64,000 bases of DNA. Source: Bos javanicus. Taxonomy: Eukaryota; Chordata; Mammalia; Artiodactyla; Bovidae. The notes below the pieces were generated by a model. That model did no database searches. It saw only the letters and a program-made list of their open reading frames with translations, and was not told the DNA's origin. Where the stretch lies: assembly GCF_032452875.1 (NCBI RefSeq), contig NC_083869.1, forward strand, positions 123,448,001 to 123,512,000, given 5' to 3'. Below, piece by piece: positions 32,391-43,847 of the stretch. Position numbers and translations under genes: made by a program. Position 1 is the stretch's first letter. Every line of letters begins with the position of its first letter.

Positions 32391-33105
32391 CCTCCCTTTC
32401 CCCCATCTGTCACTGCTCTCAGGCAGGTGTAGGCACAGCCCCAGATGGCATCTTCCATCTTGGGCAGGTATGTGTCTCAGTCATGGTGTGATGTCTGGTT
32501 CTTATTTAAATGAACAGCGTGGGGAGGACAACAGAATTATGACCCAGGAGAGATGAGAATGCCTTGTGAGCTGAGGTGTAGCCACCCCACCCCTAGACTC
32601 CCCTGTCAGTTCTGAAGCCAAACTCAAGGGCAATTAGATTTTACATATTTTCACTTTTCTACTTCAATAAATATTGCCTGTGAAAACCAATTGGCATTTT
32701 CTCTACTTAATGCATAATAACTAGTCTTATAAATCTAAATTATCCCTATAAATCTAAATTAAAGGCCCAGGTTTAAATGAATTGAGGACATGTAATTAAT
32801 AAAGTGCTAGCATTATCACCATTACTAATCTGTTTACTTCAAGCCAAACTTTCGTTTTCAAAGGAATTTTTCTTTGCTCTGTGGTGGTGGGAGGAAGGAG
32901 GAGCCACGGGGGCCCTGGGCAATTTCCAGGCTTCTGCAGCAGCCATTGTTTGCCTCGTTTGTTAGGATGGCCTGCCGGGGTCATCTTGGGATGAGAATCA
33001 CTTGGACTGTACTCTGGCTCCCGGTCCCCAGACTGGACCACTTTAAGAGACGAATGGTGCTCTAGTTAAGGGGCCTCCGGGTGGCCTCACTGTCCCCGCT
33101 CCAAG
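32391..33105. other. Unassigned AT-rich unique block
   Basis: Includes a 15-base direct repeat (tataaatctaaatta) at 32728-32742 and 32747-32761 and an AT-rich stretch to 32880 that could be a conserved non-coding element. No repeat family recognised. Confidence 0.35.
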
Positions 33106-33560
33106 ACTGGTGATTGGCCATCGCATCCTCACCCCCACATCTAACAATAAGTAAACCTTACCTCTTCAGGCTGTCCCCAGCTTTTCCTCCAAGCACAGTC
33201 CCTCCCTTCTTCCCAGCTGTGCCCATCACAGTCCAGGGAACCATTTGTCTAGTCCAAATTAATGCAAGAGCCCTTGCCTTTCTCTGGTCCTGGCTCCATC
33301 CTCCCAACTCCACCCGCACTCCATGCAGCAGCACTGGGATCCTTCTAAATGCACATCCCACCAAGTCTTCCCACGGCTTCCTGCCCCCCAAAGTTCCTCA
33401 CTGCACTCAAGGTCAAAGCCAAACTCCTCCACATAGCTCCCAAGGTCCCTTGGGGTCCAGCCCCTGCTGCCTCCCCCATCTTCTCTTTTCATGGTCACTC
33501 CCAACTCCCACTGCCTCCCTGGACCATGCTGACCCACCTGCCTTCCCCCCAGCTCTGCCT
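33106..33560 (+). repeat. L2 LINE internal part, forward orientation
   Basis: 'ccttctaaatgcacatccca', 'caaggtcaaagccaaactcc', 'acatagctcccaaggtccct' are typical of the L2 segment upstream of its 3' end. Confidence 0.6.
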
Positions 33561-33977
33561 TTCACCTGACGTGGCTCAGCCTCCAGACCCACCCTTCAGA
33601 GAGAGGATCCCTGCTCCTCTCCTCCCTGGAAGAACAAGCAGGTGAGTTCCATGACCCAAATCCCCAGAAGTCATTTGGGGCCCTGGGTTTTGCTCTTTTT
33701 TTTTTTTTTTTAATAACTTAAAGATTATTACAAAAAGGAAGCATTTGAACCTCCAGCCATGGGATGGGAAAAGATCCTTGGTCCACAAATGAGAAGAGGC
33801 TTCAGTCTCCATTCCACAGCGAGCTCTTGTGTTCCCCATTTGGGGCTTCTGCTTTCTCTTCTGCAATGGGGACTATGAGCTTGGCACTGTAGGGGGTCCA
33901 CCTCACTCTAAGTCTCCCATGTGGTACCAGGGAGACCTCGTCATCTCTAGACCACCACAAAGCCTGTGCTTGAAAGA
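33561..33977. other. Unassigned spacer with a T run
   Basis: A pure T run at 33696-33711 next to 'aataacttaaagattattac' could be a reverse-oriented poly(A) tail of a lost retro-insertion, but no source element is readable. Confidence 0.35.
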
Positions 33978-34395
33978 TGGTAGCCCCCACTAGCTATTGA
34001 GCACCTGCTGTTTGCCAGGACCAGGGCTAAATGTTTACCAACCACTGTTCCCATCAGCTTCCAGGAGAGTCCTGCCCACACATGTCCCTACTACCCCATT
34101 TCCAGATGAGGGATGTGAGGCTTAGACAGAGACCCAGAGTCACCAGCTGGATGTTTAAACCAGGATATTTAAACTCTGGAGCCCAAGCTTCTCCCACATT
34201 CACCAACTGTGAGACTCTGGGCAAGGGGCCACACCTCTGGGCATCAGCTTCCCCATCTGTAAAATGGGAATGCTACCGTAGCACTTTCTTCCCTCAAAAG
34301 GCTGATGTGAAGCTTAAAACAGGTCAAGTGTGAGATCCAGAGCCTAGCACTGGGCACACAGCAAGTACTCAATAAATGCTACCTATTATCATGCT
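33978..34395 (+). repeat. Two tandem MIR remnants
   Basis: 33978-34195 holds 'ttgagcacctgctgtttgcc' and 'ccatttccagatgagggatg'. 34196-34395 holds 'tgtgagactctgggcaaggg', 'ttccccatctgtaaaatggg' and 'gtactcaataaatgct'. The second is one of the best-preserved MIRs here. Confidence 0.75.
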
Positions 34396-34639
34396 CAGCT
34401 TTTCTGAGAAGCCCTGATTTGTGTAGCAGAGATGGAAGCTGGAAGAATGGGTCCTCTTGGCTCCTCCCAGTTCTCACATGACACGTTCCATATCCCAAAC
34501 CCTGTGTCATTTGCTTTCACTAACGTGGAACGCACTTGGCAAGCTTAAGCCTGGACTAGTGTCTGATTCAGCAAGTGAGATGAGGACCCTTCTCCCAGAA
34601 GCTACTTTGAGAAAAGTCTCAGCTGATGAGTTTGTACAA
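34396..34639. other. Short unassigned spacer
   Basis: Nothing recognised. Confidence 0.35.
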
Positions 34640-34936
34640 CTCTGAATATTCATTGCAGGGACTGATGCTGAAGCTGAAGCTCCAACACTTTGGCCACCTG
34701 ATGCCAAGAACCGACCCATGGGAAAAGACCTGATGCTGGGAAAGACTGGGGGCAAGAGGAGAAGGGGGGCCTGAAGTAAGGGAGGGGCGGCAGAGAATGA
34801 GATGGTTAGATAGTGACTCAATGGACATGAATTTGAGCAAACTAAGGGAGATAGTGGAGGACAGAAGAGTCTGGTGTGCTATAGTCCATGGGGTTGCAAA
34901 GAGTCAGACGTGATTTAGCAATTGAATAACAACAAC
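34640..34936 (+). mobile_element. BovB LINE 3' fragment
   Basis: From 'ctctgaatattcattgcagg' to 'gcaattgaataacaacaac'. Shows private insertions (ggcctgaagtaagggagggg) and is among the more diverged BovB copies. Confidence 0.9.
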
Positions 34937-35924
34937 CCCTTAACCTACTGTGGGCACTGGTGTTGATCTGATCCAAGGAAGTCCTCCCCGTTACCTGGCA
35001 TTTGCTCTGCTCCCTGGTTATTCATTGACACACACCTGCTCTGCACTGGGCGCCGTAGAAGGCAGGGAAGACGAAGTAGAGCCTGAATTCTGAGCTTAGT
35101 CTCTAGTCTTGCAAACAAATGTGCATTGAGAACATGGCATTCCACAAAGGATGGACCATGATATTCCAAAGGGGGAAATGTGTGTGACTGATTCAGGCCA
35201 GCAGGTCGGGCCCTTTCCCACCCCGCTCTCCCCTGCAAGAGGAGCCGGCTAGGTAGGCACGTGACAAGAGACAGAGCGAGATGCTGTTGATTAAGGAAAG
35301 ATCCTGTCCCTGCTGACTGTCTAGAAATGCCCCGAATCTGTCACTACAGTCCCTCCTGCTTCTCTCTCCACCTGGATTCTTCCAGAAAGACCTGCAGGTG
35401 AACGTGGCTGATTCCTCCCCAGGGCATCTGTAGGTCTTGGCTCCTGGGGCCAGTTTGGCAAAGGCATGAAGACCAGGGAGGGACAGCTGGCGTTTAGGCC
35501 AACAGGGATGGGAGATGCGCAGGATGAAGGTTGAGCCACACTATGCTGGAATGTGGCCAGCAGGGTGTGGCCCCTCCTTCTCATCGCTGTAGGGTCCAGA
35601 TTGTTAGATGTTCTAATTAACAGCACTGAGAATTAAACTTTATCCCCTGACACGAGCTCACTCCCCTGAGAGCGTTCCGGCTCAAATACTGATTAAATAT
35701 GAAACGGTTCCATCTTCTGAGCAGAAGTCAGGGAAGCACAAGCCAGAGATGGAAGCTGTAATTAGTAGCTGATTATGCTGTGTGAGTTATTAAAAGATAA
35801 AATAAAATGAAAACCAACATCCTTCAAATAAAAACAATTAACAACGCCCACAGTTATTTCTGCCCTAGTTAAAGGGACACGGACTTGTTATTCCTCATAC
35901 CTTCCTGTTTTTTATAGATCCAGT
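34937..35924. other. Unassigned unique block, partly AT-rich
   Basis: 35600-35900 is AT-rich with several TAATTA-like motifs (ctaattaacag at 35613, gtaattagtag at 35759, caattaacaac at 35835). This is typical of, but not proof of, homeodomain-bound conserved elements. No repeat or exon recognised. Confidence 0.35.
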
Positions 35925-36790
35925 ATTCATCCAGGTTATTTCCTAAGCACCTACTATATGCCATGGATACTGGGGGCGGGGTGGGAAATAAACAAATCAG
36001 GCAAGGTGCTGGCCTCTTGGGGGGGTCACAGTCCATAGTGGGGCATCAGCTTTCAAAGAAAAGTCCTAACAGATGTGTGGCCATACCTGGAGATGCAGCA
36101 AAGCATGCCATGTACATGAAGCAGTGTGGGAGGATCATGCAGGGAGCTAACTCAGATGGGGGTGGGGGGTTAGGAGCTGACAACTGAGTTGAGACCTGAA
36201 GGAGCTGGTTACCTGAAGAGTGGGGGGTGGGGGAAGTAATCTACAGAGAGGGAACAGCATGTGCAAAGGCCCTGGAGTGGGAAGGAGGGTGTCAGAGGGA
36301 AGAAGGAAGGGCACTGGGGCAGAGTGTGATAAGGAGGAAGACTGAGGAGGGGGAGGAGGAGGAGGGAGCAGCCAGAACCCGCGGGGCTCACCGCCTTACC
36401 TGGAAGGTTAGAGAACTCAAGGTTCTCTAAGCAGCACTGAAGGATTTGTAGTAAGGGAGGGGCCTGATCAGTTTGAAGATTTAAGAAGCTGCTCCTCCAG
36501 TTCCTCCTTGGAGGCTGGAGGGGGAGCAGGGGCTCAGGGGGGAGGAGAAGGGAGTTGTCCAGGCAGGAGTCAATGGTGGTTTGGACCAGAGTAGTGAGGA
36601 GGGGATGCAAAGCGGGGGTCGGGGGTCCAGGGGGTGGTTTGGAGGGTGAATCGCCCCATCTTGGGGGTGATGGGTGTGGAGGTGAGAGAGTTGTCATTAG
36701 AGCACACAGGTTTCTGACTTGCGTGAGAAGCCAGGAGATGGAACTGCCATAGGCTGAGTGAGAAGGTGGACAAGGAGCAGCCTGGAGGGT
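35925..36790 (-). repeat. Long L2 LINE, reverse orientation
   Basis: 'taagcacctactatatgcca', 'gagggaacagcatgtgcaaa', 'ggccctggagtgggaaggag', 'ggaggggcctgatcagtttg', 'gtcaatggtggtttggacca' and 'ggagatggaactgccatagg' follow the reverse L2 order over about 870 bases. Confidence 0.75.
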
Positions 36791-37839
36791 GGAGATGAGG
36801 CCAGGGTGGTACGCGGTGTGTGTGGTTCCCGAGCGTTGCAGAGAAAGAGGTGAGAGGTGGCAGCTGGGTGTCTGGAGAGCCCCACCAGAGACACCCCTCC
36901 ATCAAGGGATCTCAGTGTGTGCCTCCTGGGGAGAGAGGACGGATGGGGGTGCGGGGGAGAAAGGACCAGGACTGAGAGACCATCCTCATCCTTCCATCCT
37001 TCCCAGGTCCAGCCCGAGGCCTCGGGGTGGGCAGGAAGGGCACCTGGCTGTTCCCAGAGCCCCCCAGGGGAGGCTGAGGTGGGGACCTGGCTGCAGGGAG
37101 GTCCTAGAGAGGTTGGGGTTTGTGTTTCAGGACCTTCCCACCCTCCCGCTTTGTGGCTCTGACCTCCCCCTCACCGCCACCCCCGTTACCCACTGCCGGC
37201 TCTTGCTCCCAGCTTATTACATTCTCCCAGGCAGGGGCACGGAGGCCCAGAGCTAAGGTGGAGAGGCCGCCAGCTCCCTGCCACTGTAGGCTGCAGTTCT
37301 CTGCAGTCATTACTGCCTTCCCCCAGGAGCTAAACCACCCCCACATCTCCCTCCTGCCCACTCCCCAAGATGCTCCTTGGGTATTATGTTCTTCTCCTCC
37401 CTGGGCAGGAAGGGCCCTGTCTATTGTCTCAATATGATCCGTTACACTTGTTTATAAGCTTTCTAGTTTTTGAACCTGAACATTCCCATCAAATCACTGG
37501 TCTCTGCTCTTCCTTTTCAAAGCTTTTCAAAGCCAAAAAAAAAAAAAAAAGACACACAGAAAGGCTTGTTTTTACTGTTGTGCCATCAGAGTCCCATTTT
37601 CCATCTGTCTATCAGCCCCCTCACTCAGGCAGCAAGTTCTTGTCCATGCGTGTCCTGTGCTGAGACCTGCACTTGGAGATGGGCTGACCCACAGCCTGGC
37701 CTGGGCTTGCTCCCATCAGTGCTCAGCCACGCGTGAGTCGGTGAGTCTGTGTGTCTGAGGGTGGGGGCTGGATGGCAGCAGGCATGGAAAGTGATGATCG
37801 CAGATCAGTGTGATCAGCACAGCTTAATCACCATTCATT
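36791..37839. other. Unassigned GC-rich spacer
   Basis: About 1 kb with many short frames on both strands and no domain. A pure A run lies at 37535-37550. No repeat family recognised with confidence. Confidence 0.4.
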
Positions 37840-38350
37840 TCTGATGCAGCAGACATTTTGATCACCTATGATGCACAGGCGGTTTTAGGCACTGGGAGTA
37901 CAGCTGTAAACAAAAGGATTCAAAGCATTGCTGCCCCCATGGAATCCCTGGTCTACTGGGGAGACAGATGATAAACCAGCACGTCGTCTCTCAGGTTGTG
38001 GTATGTGCTATGAAGGGAAGGAGAACAGCAAAAGGGGTGGGGAGGGGTAGGAAGCCCAGGGAAAATTGCTGAGGAGGTGACATTTGAGCAGAGGCGTGAA
38101 GGACGTGAGAGTGTGACTTGTGTGACTGTCTGAGACTTATGAGCAGAGGGAACAGCAAATGCAAGGGCCCTGGGGGTGGAAACACACTTGGGATAATCTG
38201 AGTAACAGCAGGCTCTGCCTGACAGAGGAGATGCAGGGAGACTTGGCTGGACAGAGAAAACCCCATCCCTGTGTGGGAGAGGGTGCTGGAGTGTTCAGGG
38301 AGGGCTCCCTGGAGGAGCCACTCTTCTGAGACTTGAAGAATGAGCAGAGG
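37840..38350 (-). repeat. L2 LINE, reverse orientation
   Basis: 'ggcactgggagtacagctgt', 'ctgctgaggaggtgacattt' type blocks and 'gagggaacagcaaatgcaag' are reverse L2. The last 60 bases start a second L2-like run (ggagggctccctggaggagc). Confidence 0.7.
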
Positions 38351-38374
38351 TGGCCACCTGGTACATCCCACCTC

Positions 38375-38530
38375 TTTATTGTTTGGAGTCCCAGTTAGAG
38401 ATTAAGTTCCATGAAGGCAGAGATTTCTGTCTGTTGTGTTCACTGCTTTATCAGCAACACCTAGAGTGAAGTCCTAGACATAGTAGAGACTCAATAAATA
38501 TTTGTTGGATGAATAAGTGAATGAATGAAT
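38375..38530 (+). repeat. L2 LINE 3' end, forward orientation
   Basis: 'aagttccatgaaggcagaga', 'gtgttcactgctttatcagc' and 'ctcaataaatatttgttgga' up to the tail 'gaatgaatgaatgaa' form an excellent L2 3' terminus. Confidence 0.85.
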
Positions 38531-38535
38531 GAACA

Positions 38536-39030
38536 GCTTTAAAAGTAGACCATGAGGCAGACTTTATCCTCAGGGAAGGGCTTTTGACGGGGGAGTGACT
38601 TCGAGGGGTTTGATTTAAAAAGATCTTCTGTCCACATTGAAGGAGACTAGAGGCGGAGAGACAGAGGAGGTTGAGCTGCCCCGGAGTGTGAGCTGATGGG
38701 TCTGGACCATAGCAGAGCATTGGGGAGGCCAGATGGGCTGGGACATGGAGACCTCAGGAGGTTTTTGTGTTTGCTTAGCTGTGGGGAGTATGGAGCTGCA
38801 GGCGCTGGGGGCAAATACCCGATTTGCTGGTGTTGGGGGCTGATTGAGAAGACAGAACAGGCCGAAGGGACCTGCAGTTATCCAGGTTACACAGTGTAAC
38901 AGTCACACAGCAGTGACTAACAGGAGGAGAGTGAACTAGAAAAGGGAGCTGGGGATGAATGGTGGGTGGCGGTACTGTGGACTTTTCTGCAGAGGGATAT
39001 TAGATGTAGAAGTGATGCTGATCCAGGAAC
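38536..39030 (-). repeat. L2 LINE 5'-ward part, reverse orientation
   Basis: 'accatgaggcagactttatc', 'acgggggagtgacttc', 'ttaaaaagatcttctgtcca' and 'cctgcagttatccagg' match the reverse L2 region upstream of the usual 3' end. Confidence 0.6.
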
Positions 39031-40014
39031 ACAAGCGAGGGGAAGAGGTCTGATTGCTGATGTGCTGAGGGGTGAATCCTGGGGCCAGGTCACACAGAAG
39101 CAGGGTGGGGTGGACCTGGGAGAGCCACCAAATAAAAACGGGAATCCCCCCGTATGGGGGACATGGCACTGGGTTCACACGCAGGGCCCATAACTGAGCC
39201 CAGAGGCTGTGGCCAGACCAGACCACTTCCCTTCCCTCCCTGGCACTGTGCCCACTGTCACATATGAGAGGCCTGGGGGGCAAGGAGGGCTTCTCAGATG
39301 GCTCCCAAATCCCAGGCTGGGGCCCCACTATCCTCAGGGGGATGGCCCTGCTCTCCCTGCCCCCCAGGGCCTGAGGAGGGAGTGGGCCAAAGCCAGCTCC
39401 TTGCCTTCCTTTCTGGTACCTCTTCAGTCTCCAAGAGTTGCAGCATGTTTAATGTCTATAAGCGCTCCTCCTCAGCTTGCAGAGAGACCCTGCTCTGATG
39501 GTAAAAGGCATCAAAGTTAAAACTTCTGCCCTTGTTGCCTTGAGAGCAGGGCTGTCTGCAAAAGCTGATCCCCACAGCCTCAACTCTGACCCAGAAGAGA
39601 GTGAAGGAGCAGCCGCCCAGCTTCCCTAAGAGAAATAGGGGCTGAGCCCAGGGCGGCGCCCTGAGCAGTGCATACAGGCGCTTCTGGAGGGGCTGACTTT
39701 GGGGTGGGTGTGAGCTGGTTCCTGCCTCTTCCCGTCCTGTGCATCTTGGAGACAGGTGCTGGCCCCCTCTGAGCACCGGATCCTCACATGCACACAAGGA
39801 TGCTGGGAGTGCTGAGGGTGAGGCTGGGCAGCTCTTAGCTCGGGGCCTGGTGCATTGTGGGAGCCCTGTCCATGGCAGCCGCTCCTGAGATGCACTGACT
39901 CTCCTTCTTAGTCACCGAAGCACCTTGTCTCCCAGGTCTGGTGCCCACAGGGGGAGTTTCTTTCTGCAAAAGAACTGATCACAAGTCAGGGCCCCTGGGT
40001 ATCCTGTTGATACT
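39031..40014. other. Unassigned spacer
   Basis: About 1 kb of GC-rich DNA with overlapping short frames on both strands and no recognised domain or repeat. Confidence 0.4.
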
Positions 40015-40165
40015 ATGACCGCTTTGCTAGCTGGCTTCATCATCCCCACACTACAGATGACAAAACTGAGGCTGGAAAAAAGGGGAAGAGGTTTGTGCAA
40101 GGCCTGGGGCTGGAAACTGGATTCGAACCCCTGTCTGCTGCTTTCAAAGCTGGAGCCTCACCAGG
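40015..40165 (+). repeat. MIR SINE remnant
   Basis: 'cacactacagatgacaaaac', 'tgaggctgg' and 'gaaactggattcgaacccct' are MIR core and tail. Confidence 0.75.
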
Positions 40166-41874
40166 ACCGTGTCAGGATCCACCACTCCCCTTGGAGGGAT
40201 CAGTAGGAACCAGTGGGCAGGAACCAGGGCAGGGTCAGTCCAGAATGGAAGTGGGCTGAGCCCAGGGAGGACGAGGCCTCTGCCAGCTGCCACCTCAGGA
40301 GTCAAAACTCCTGCTGGCAGGTTTCCTCTTAGACCCCATCCACCCCTCCAACCTCCAGGGCCCCCCGTGCACAGGCTTAAACCTGGGTCCTGCCTGGGAG
40401 TCCTACTCTGACATCTCAGCGGAGGATAGTGCATTCAGCTTCACAGGCTGAGAAAAAAGCAGAAACGTCAGCATCCCTGATTTGCTTCAGAAACAAGTGG
40501 GGGTGAAGGACGCCTGGATTTAGTCACCCCCTCACCTGGTCATGGATTTCACAGCCCATGACACCCACTGGGGCCTAGTTGTGACAGCCTCCCAGCTGCT
40601 CACCTGTGATAAAGGTACCTTCTCTCCCCAGGGGTGGGGTGGAGTGAGGATGGGACCCAGCTGCATCCAAAGGGCTCTGGTTGCCATGGAAACAGATGGC
40701 TGGGGAAGGCAGGCCCTGAAGCAGAGGCCCTCAGCCAGGCTCCAGCCTCTAGAGTTGGGTCCACCGACCCCAGGTGGGGTTCCATCACAGTTCCCACTGC
40801 ACGGATGGAGTTGCCCCCTCCCCACTTCAGGACCCCGGGGTAGGTCACCCAGGCTCCTGGAACAGCTGCATCTGCCCCCAGGTCCTGCCAGCAGAGGTGA
40901 GAGGAGCAAAGGCTGAGTCTGAGCCTTTGGGGTCAGAGACAGCAGCTGCCAGGACTGGACACAGGCTGCCTGGGGGCATGGGAGCAGGGCACACCCAGGA
41001 CTCTGGGCTTACAAAGGTCCCCAGAGGCCTTGGGCTCAGCTTTCTCCTTTTCTGGATGGGCGAGCTGAGGTCTTGAGGGTGCAGGGCACTCACAGTCCCC
41101 CAGCATCAGCACCGACTCCCTGAGGATGCTTCTTCCCAACAGGCACAGCCCCTGACACTGGCCAAGCCTCTGGTGCCTCTGCCATCCTCTGCCTCCCCCA
41201 GCAGGTGGATTCTGGATTAGACATGTCATGTGGGCACTGAGCAGCAGCTGATCAGAAACCCAACTGTCTTGCAGGCCCACTGGGCACAGAACTCAAGTCT
41301 GGAACCTCCCCTGATGACTGAGGCTGGTCCTGGATCCTCTGGCTGCTGGTCTGCTCTGTCCAAATTGATCATCTGGAACCATGGCTCCCAGCCACCTTCC
41401 TCGGCCCTGGCTGGGATCTGCAACCACTGACTACCTTGGTCACCTTGGATGTCCTTCTGCCCACAACACACACTCCATTATGGTGTTAGAACCCCCCTTT
41501 TCCCTAACCCTGTCTCTCTCAAACCTATTTAGTTCATCAGTTCACATGATTTTTATGGGGTGGTCTAGGCACAGCCAAGCAGGACCTCCCATTTTCCAGA
41601 TGCAGTGATTGGATCAGCGATGTAACACATGACGCCAGCTGGTTCAGTCAGTTACTTCTGAGATTATTGCTACAATGGTGAGGAGAGAGGCCCTCTAGGT
41701 CTTTGCAGGGGAATAAATCAGCTAGGGATGGAGCCTAGAGGATCACAATAGAGAGATGCTGGGCATCTGAATCCCTGTGGCATGAGGTGAGCACTGCATC
41801 CAGCTGCAACTTCTAGAATCTTCCATTATAAGCCAGTAAGACAAGAATGGCTCTCTTGCTCTCTCTCCCTCTAT
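40166..41874. other. Unassigned unique DNA, 1.7 kb
   Basis: GC-rich to 41200, then mixed. Overlapping frames of 80-125 codons on both strands lack domains. 41607-41655 repeats the 'gattgg.tcag...cacatgac..cagct' pattern seen at 7247-7290. An X-box-like motif lies at 40680-40693. Confidence 0.4.
40680..40693 (+). promoter_or_regulatory. X-box-like motif (RFX type)
   Basis: GTTGCCATGGAAAC differs at one position from the palindromic RFX consensus GTTGCCATGGCAAC. No promoter is evident nearby, so this is a motif match only. Confidence 0.3.
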
Positions 41875-41876
41875 GA

Positions 41877-41931
41877 TACACACACACACAGACACACACA
41901 CACACACACACACAGACACACACACACACAC
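41877..41931 (+). repeat. (CA)n microsatellite
   Basis: About 55 bases of CA repeat with two AGA interruptions. Likely polymorphic. Confidence 0.9.
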
Positions 41932-41933
41932 CC

Positions 41934-41998
41934 TTTAAAGAGGCACTTGGCACATAATAGGGTGCTCAGCAAACACTTCCTAAGAACATGAGTGGCAC
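41934..41998 (+). repeat. L2/MIR-type 3' end scrap
   Basis: 'ggcacttggcacataatagg' and 'gtgctcagcaaacacttcct' resemble the common L2/MIR terminus. Confidence 0.45.
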
Positions 41999-43169
41999 AT
42001 CCCACTGGGAGCAGCAGGGCATTTAAGTGAGTTCCTAACAGCATCTGCTGAGTCACTGTGTGGGGAGACACAGGTGACCCCTCACACGTGTCTCACACGT
42101 CCCATCCCCAGAGCTGCGCCCCCCAGCCTCCAAGTCTGTCACAGCACAGGCAGGTCTAACTTCTCAGTGGTACATCTCCCATCACAGCAAAATACACGTA
42201 GGAGCTTCGGAGACGTGTGTTTACTGTTGCCTTCTAGAACACCCTTGCAGTCTATAAACACACCACGCCTGACCTTTTCTCATGTCCCAGCATGAGCGAA
42301 TCACAGACTCCCCCATAAACTAGAAACCATCAGGGGGGCCTGGATGAGATTTGGGTGCCTTTAGAACACGTGTTCCCACCAGGGATGCACCCTTAAGTCA
42401 CGTGAGGGGATCCTAAAACTGACCCATGTCTGCCCTGCCCCCACCAGGCTGTGATTAGTCTTGAGTGACACCAGGCTCCTCTTCAGATGACTCAAATGCT
42501 GAGCCATGACTAGGAACTATCAGTTACCGCGGTACCATAGCTCATTCCTGGAAAGCCTGGATCAGACTTCATAACTCAAACTCCATCCCTCTTCTCTCTA
42601 GGGTCCTCTGGGGAGCAGCAGAACCCAAAGGAGCAGCTACAGATGAAAATCAAAGAGCAGTCCTGCAGTGGCTTTATGCTGTGGCAACTGATTAATTAAG
42701 GATCAGGCTTCCCCAGTTCTCTTCCCCACATAATTCCAAGTTAGCACTGGCCACAGGATACTCTAGTGTATTGGAGGCAGGAGAGATGCAGCAGTCATGT
42801 TTTACCATTTGTTGGCTCACTGCATGGATGAGGGCACCTTCTGCATGTACAATTCCGCCAGCTCCCCCCTGTGCCCCCACATCCCTTCCTGCACCTTCCC
42901 GAGTCCTGGACCAAGGGCTCCCGTAGCCTTGAGGTTGGAGATGCCAGCTTTTTCTTCATGTTTTACTGCAGCAGCGTGGCTGGAGCAGAGAGACCTCCAA
43001 GGCATCCGGTGTGTGGATTCTAGTCCATCCTTGGGAGGTCCATTTGCCCTCACTCCCACCCATGGTGGGCTTCCCTCCCTGACTTCCCGTCCAATTGACC
43101 TACAGCAGCTTCAGGCTCAGCATGAGGTGGAGAGGCAGCAAACAGCCTTTGAAGGTGAATGCATGAGGT
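41999..43169. other. Unassigned spacer
   Basis: About 1.2 kb with no recognised repeat or exon. Confidence 0.4.
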
Positions 43170-43318
43170 CTGCTGCTGCTGCTGCTGCTGCTGCTAAGTC
43201 GCCTCAGTCGTGTCTGACTCTGTGAGACCCAATAGACAGCAGCCCACGAGGCTCCTCCATCCATGGGATTTTCCAGGCAAGAACACTGGAGTGGGTTGCC
43301 ATTGCCTTCTCCGAATTA
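43170..43318 (-). mobile_element. Bov-A monomer with (CTG)8 end
   Basis: A CTG run at 43170-43193 leads into 'taagtcgcctcagtcgtgtc' and the Bov-A body, ending at 'attgccttctccg'. It is half of a Bov-A2 dimer. The CTG (CAG on the element's strand) is the element's own 3' tail. Confidence 0.9.
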
Positions 43319-43474
43319 AATAAAACACATCTTTTTTCCCTAATGGAGTATTTCTGCTTCTGCTTGAACCTTGATGGATAAGCATTTTATTCATAACTGC
43401 ATAAATACCTGATGTGCCTGCCTCCACTTTGGGAGGCCCTGGGGGAGAGGGGGAATTGAGACCCATCCATGGCC
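43319..43474. other. Short unassigned spacer
   Basis: Nothing recognised. Confidence 0.35.
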
Positions 43475-43837
43475 TCAATTCAGTTCAGTCACTCAGTCGT
43501 ATCCGACTCTTTGCGACCCCATGAACCGCAGCATGCCAGGCCTCCCTGTCCATCACCAACTCCTGGAGTTTACTCAAACTCATGTCCATTGAGTCGGTGA
43601 TGCCATTCAGCCATCTCATCCTCTGTCATCCCCTTCTCCTCCTGCCTTCAGTCTTTGCCAGCATCAGTGTCTTTTCCAATGAGGCAGTCCTTCGTATCAG
43701 ATGACAAAAGTATTGGAGTTTCAGCTTCAACATCAGTCCTTGCAATGAATATTCAGGACTGATTTCTTTAAGGATGGACTGGTTGGATCTCCTTGCAGTC
43801 CCAGGGACTCTCAAGAGTCTTCTCCAACACCACAGAA
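43475..43837 (-). mobile_element. BovB LINE 3' fragment
   Basis: Minus-strand copy from its 3' end (ctcaattcagttcagtcact) to 'agagtcttctccaacaccac'. 5'-truncated. Confidence 0.93.
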
Positions 43838-43847
43838 AGGCTAAGGA

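Noticed and set aside
30882..32432. 516-codon plus-strand frame as a real protein gene
   Set aside because: It is open only because the minisatellite unit lacks stops. Antisense and other frames are equally open and unit lengths are not multiples of three, so no consistent protein repeat exists.
36209..36697. 162-codon minus-strand Pro-rich frame
   Set aside because: It is an antisense reading of an L2 remnant and polypurine-rich DNA.
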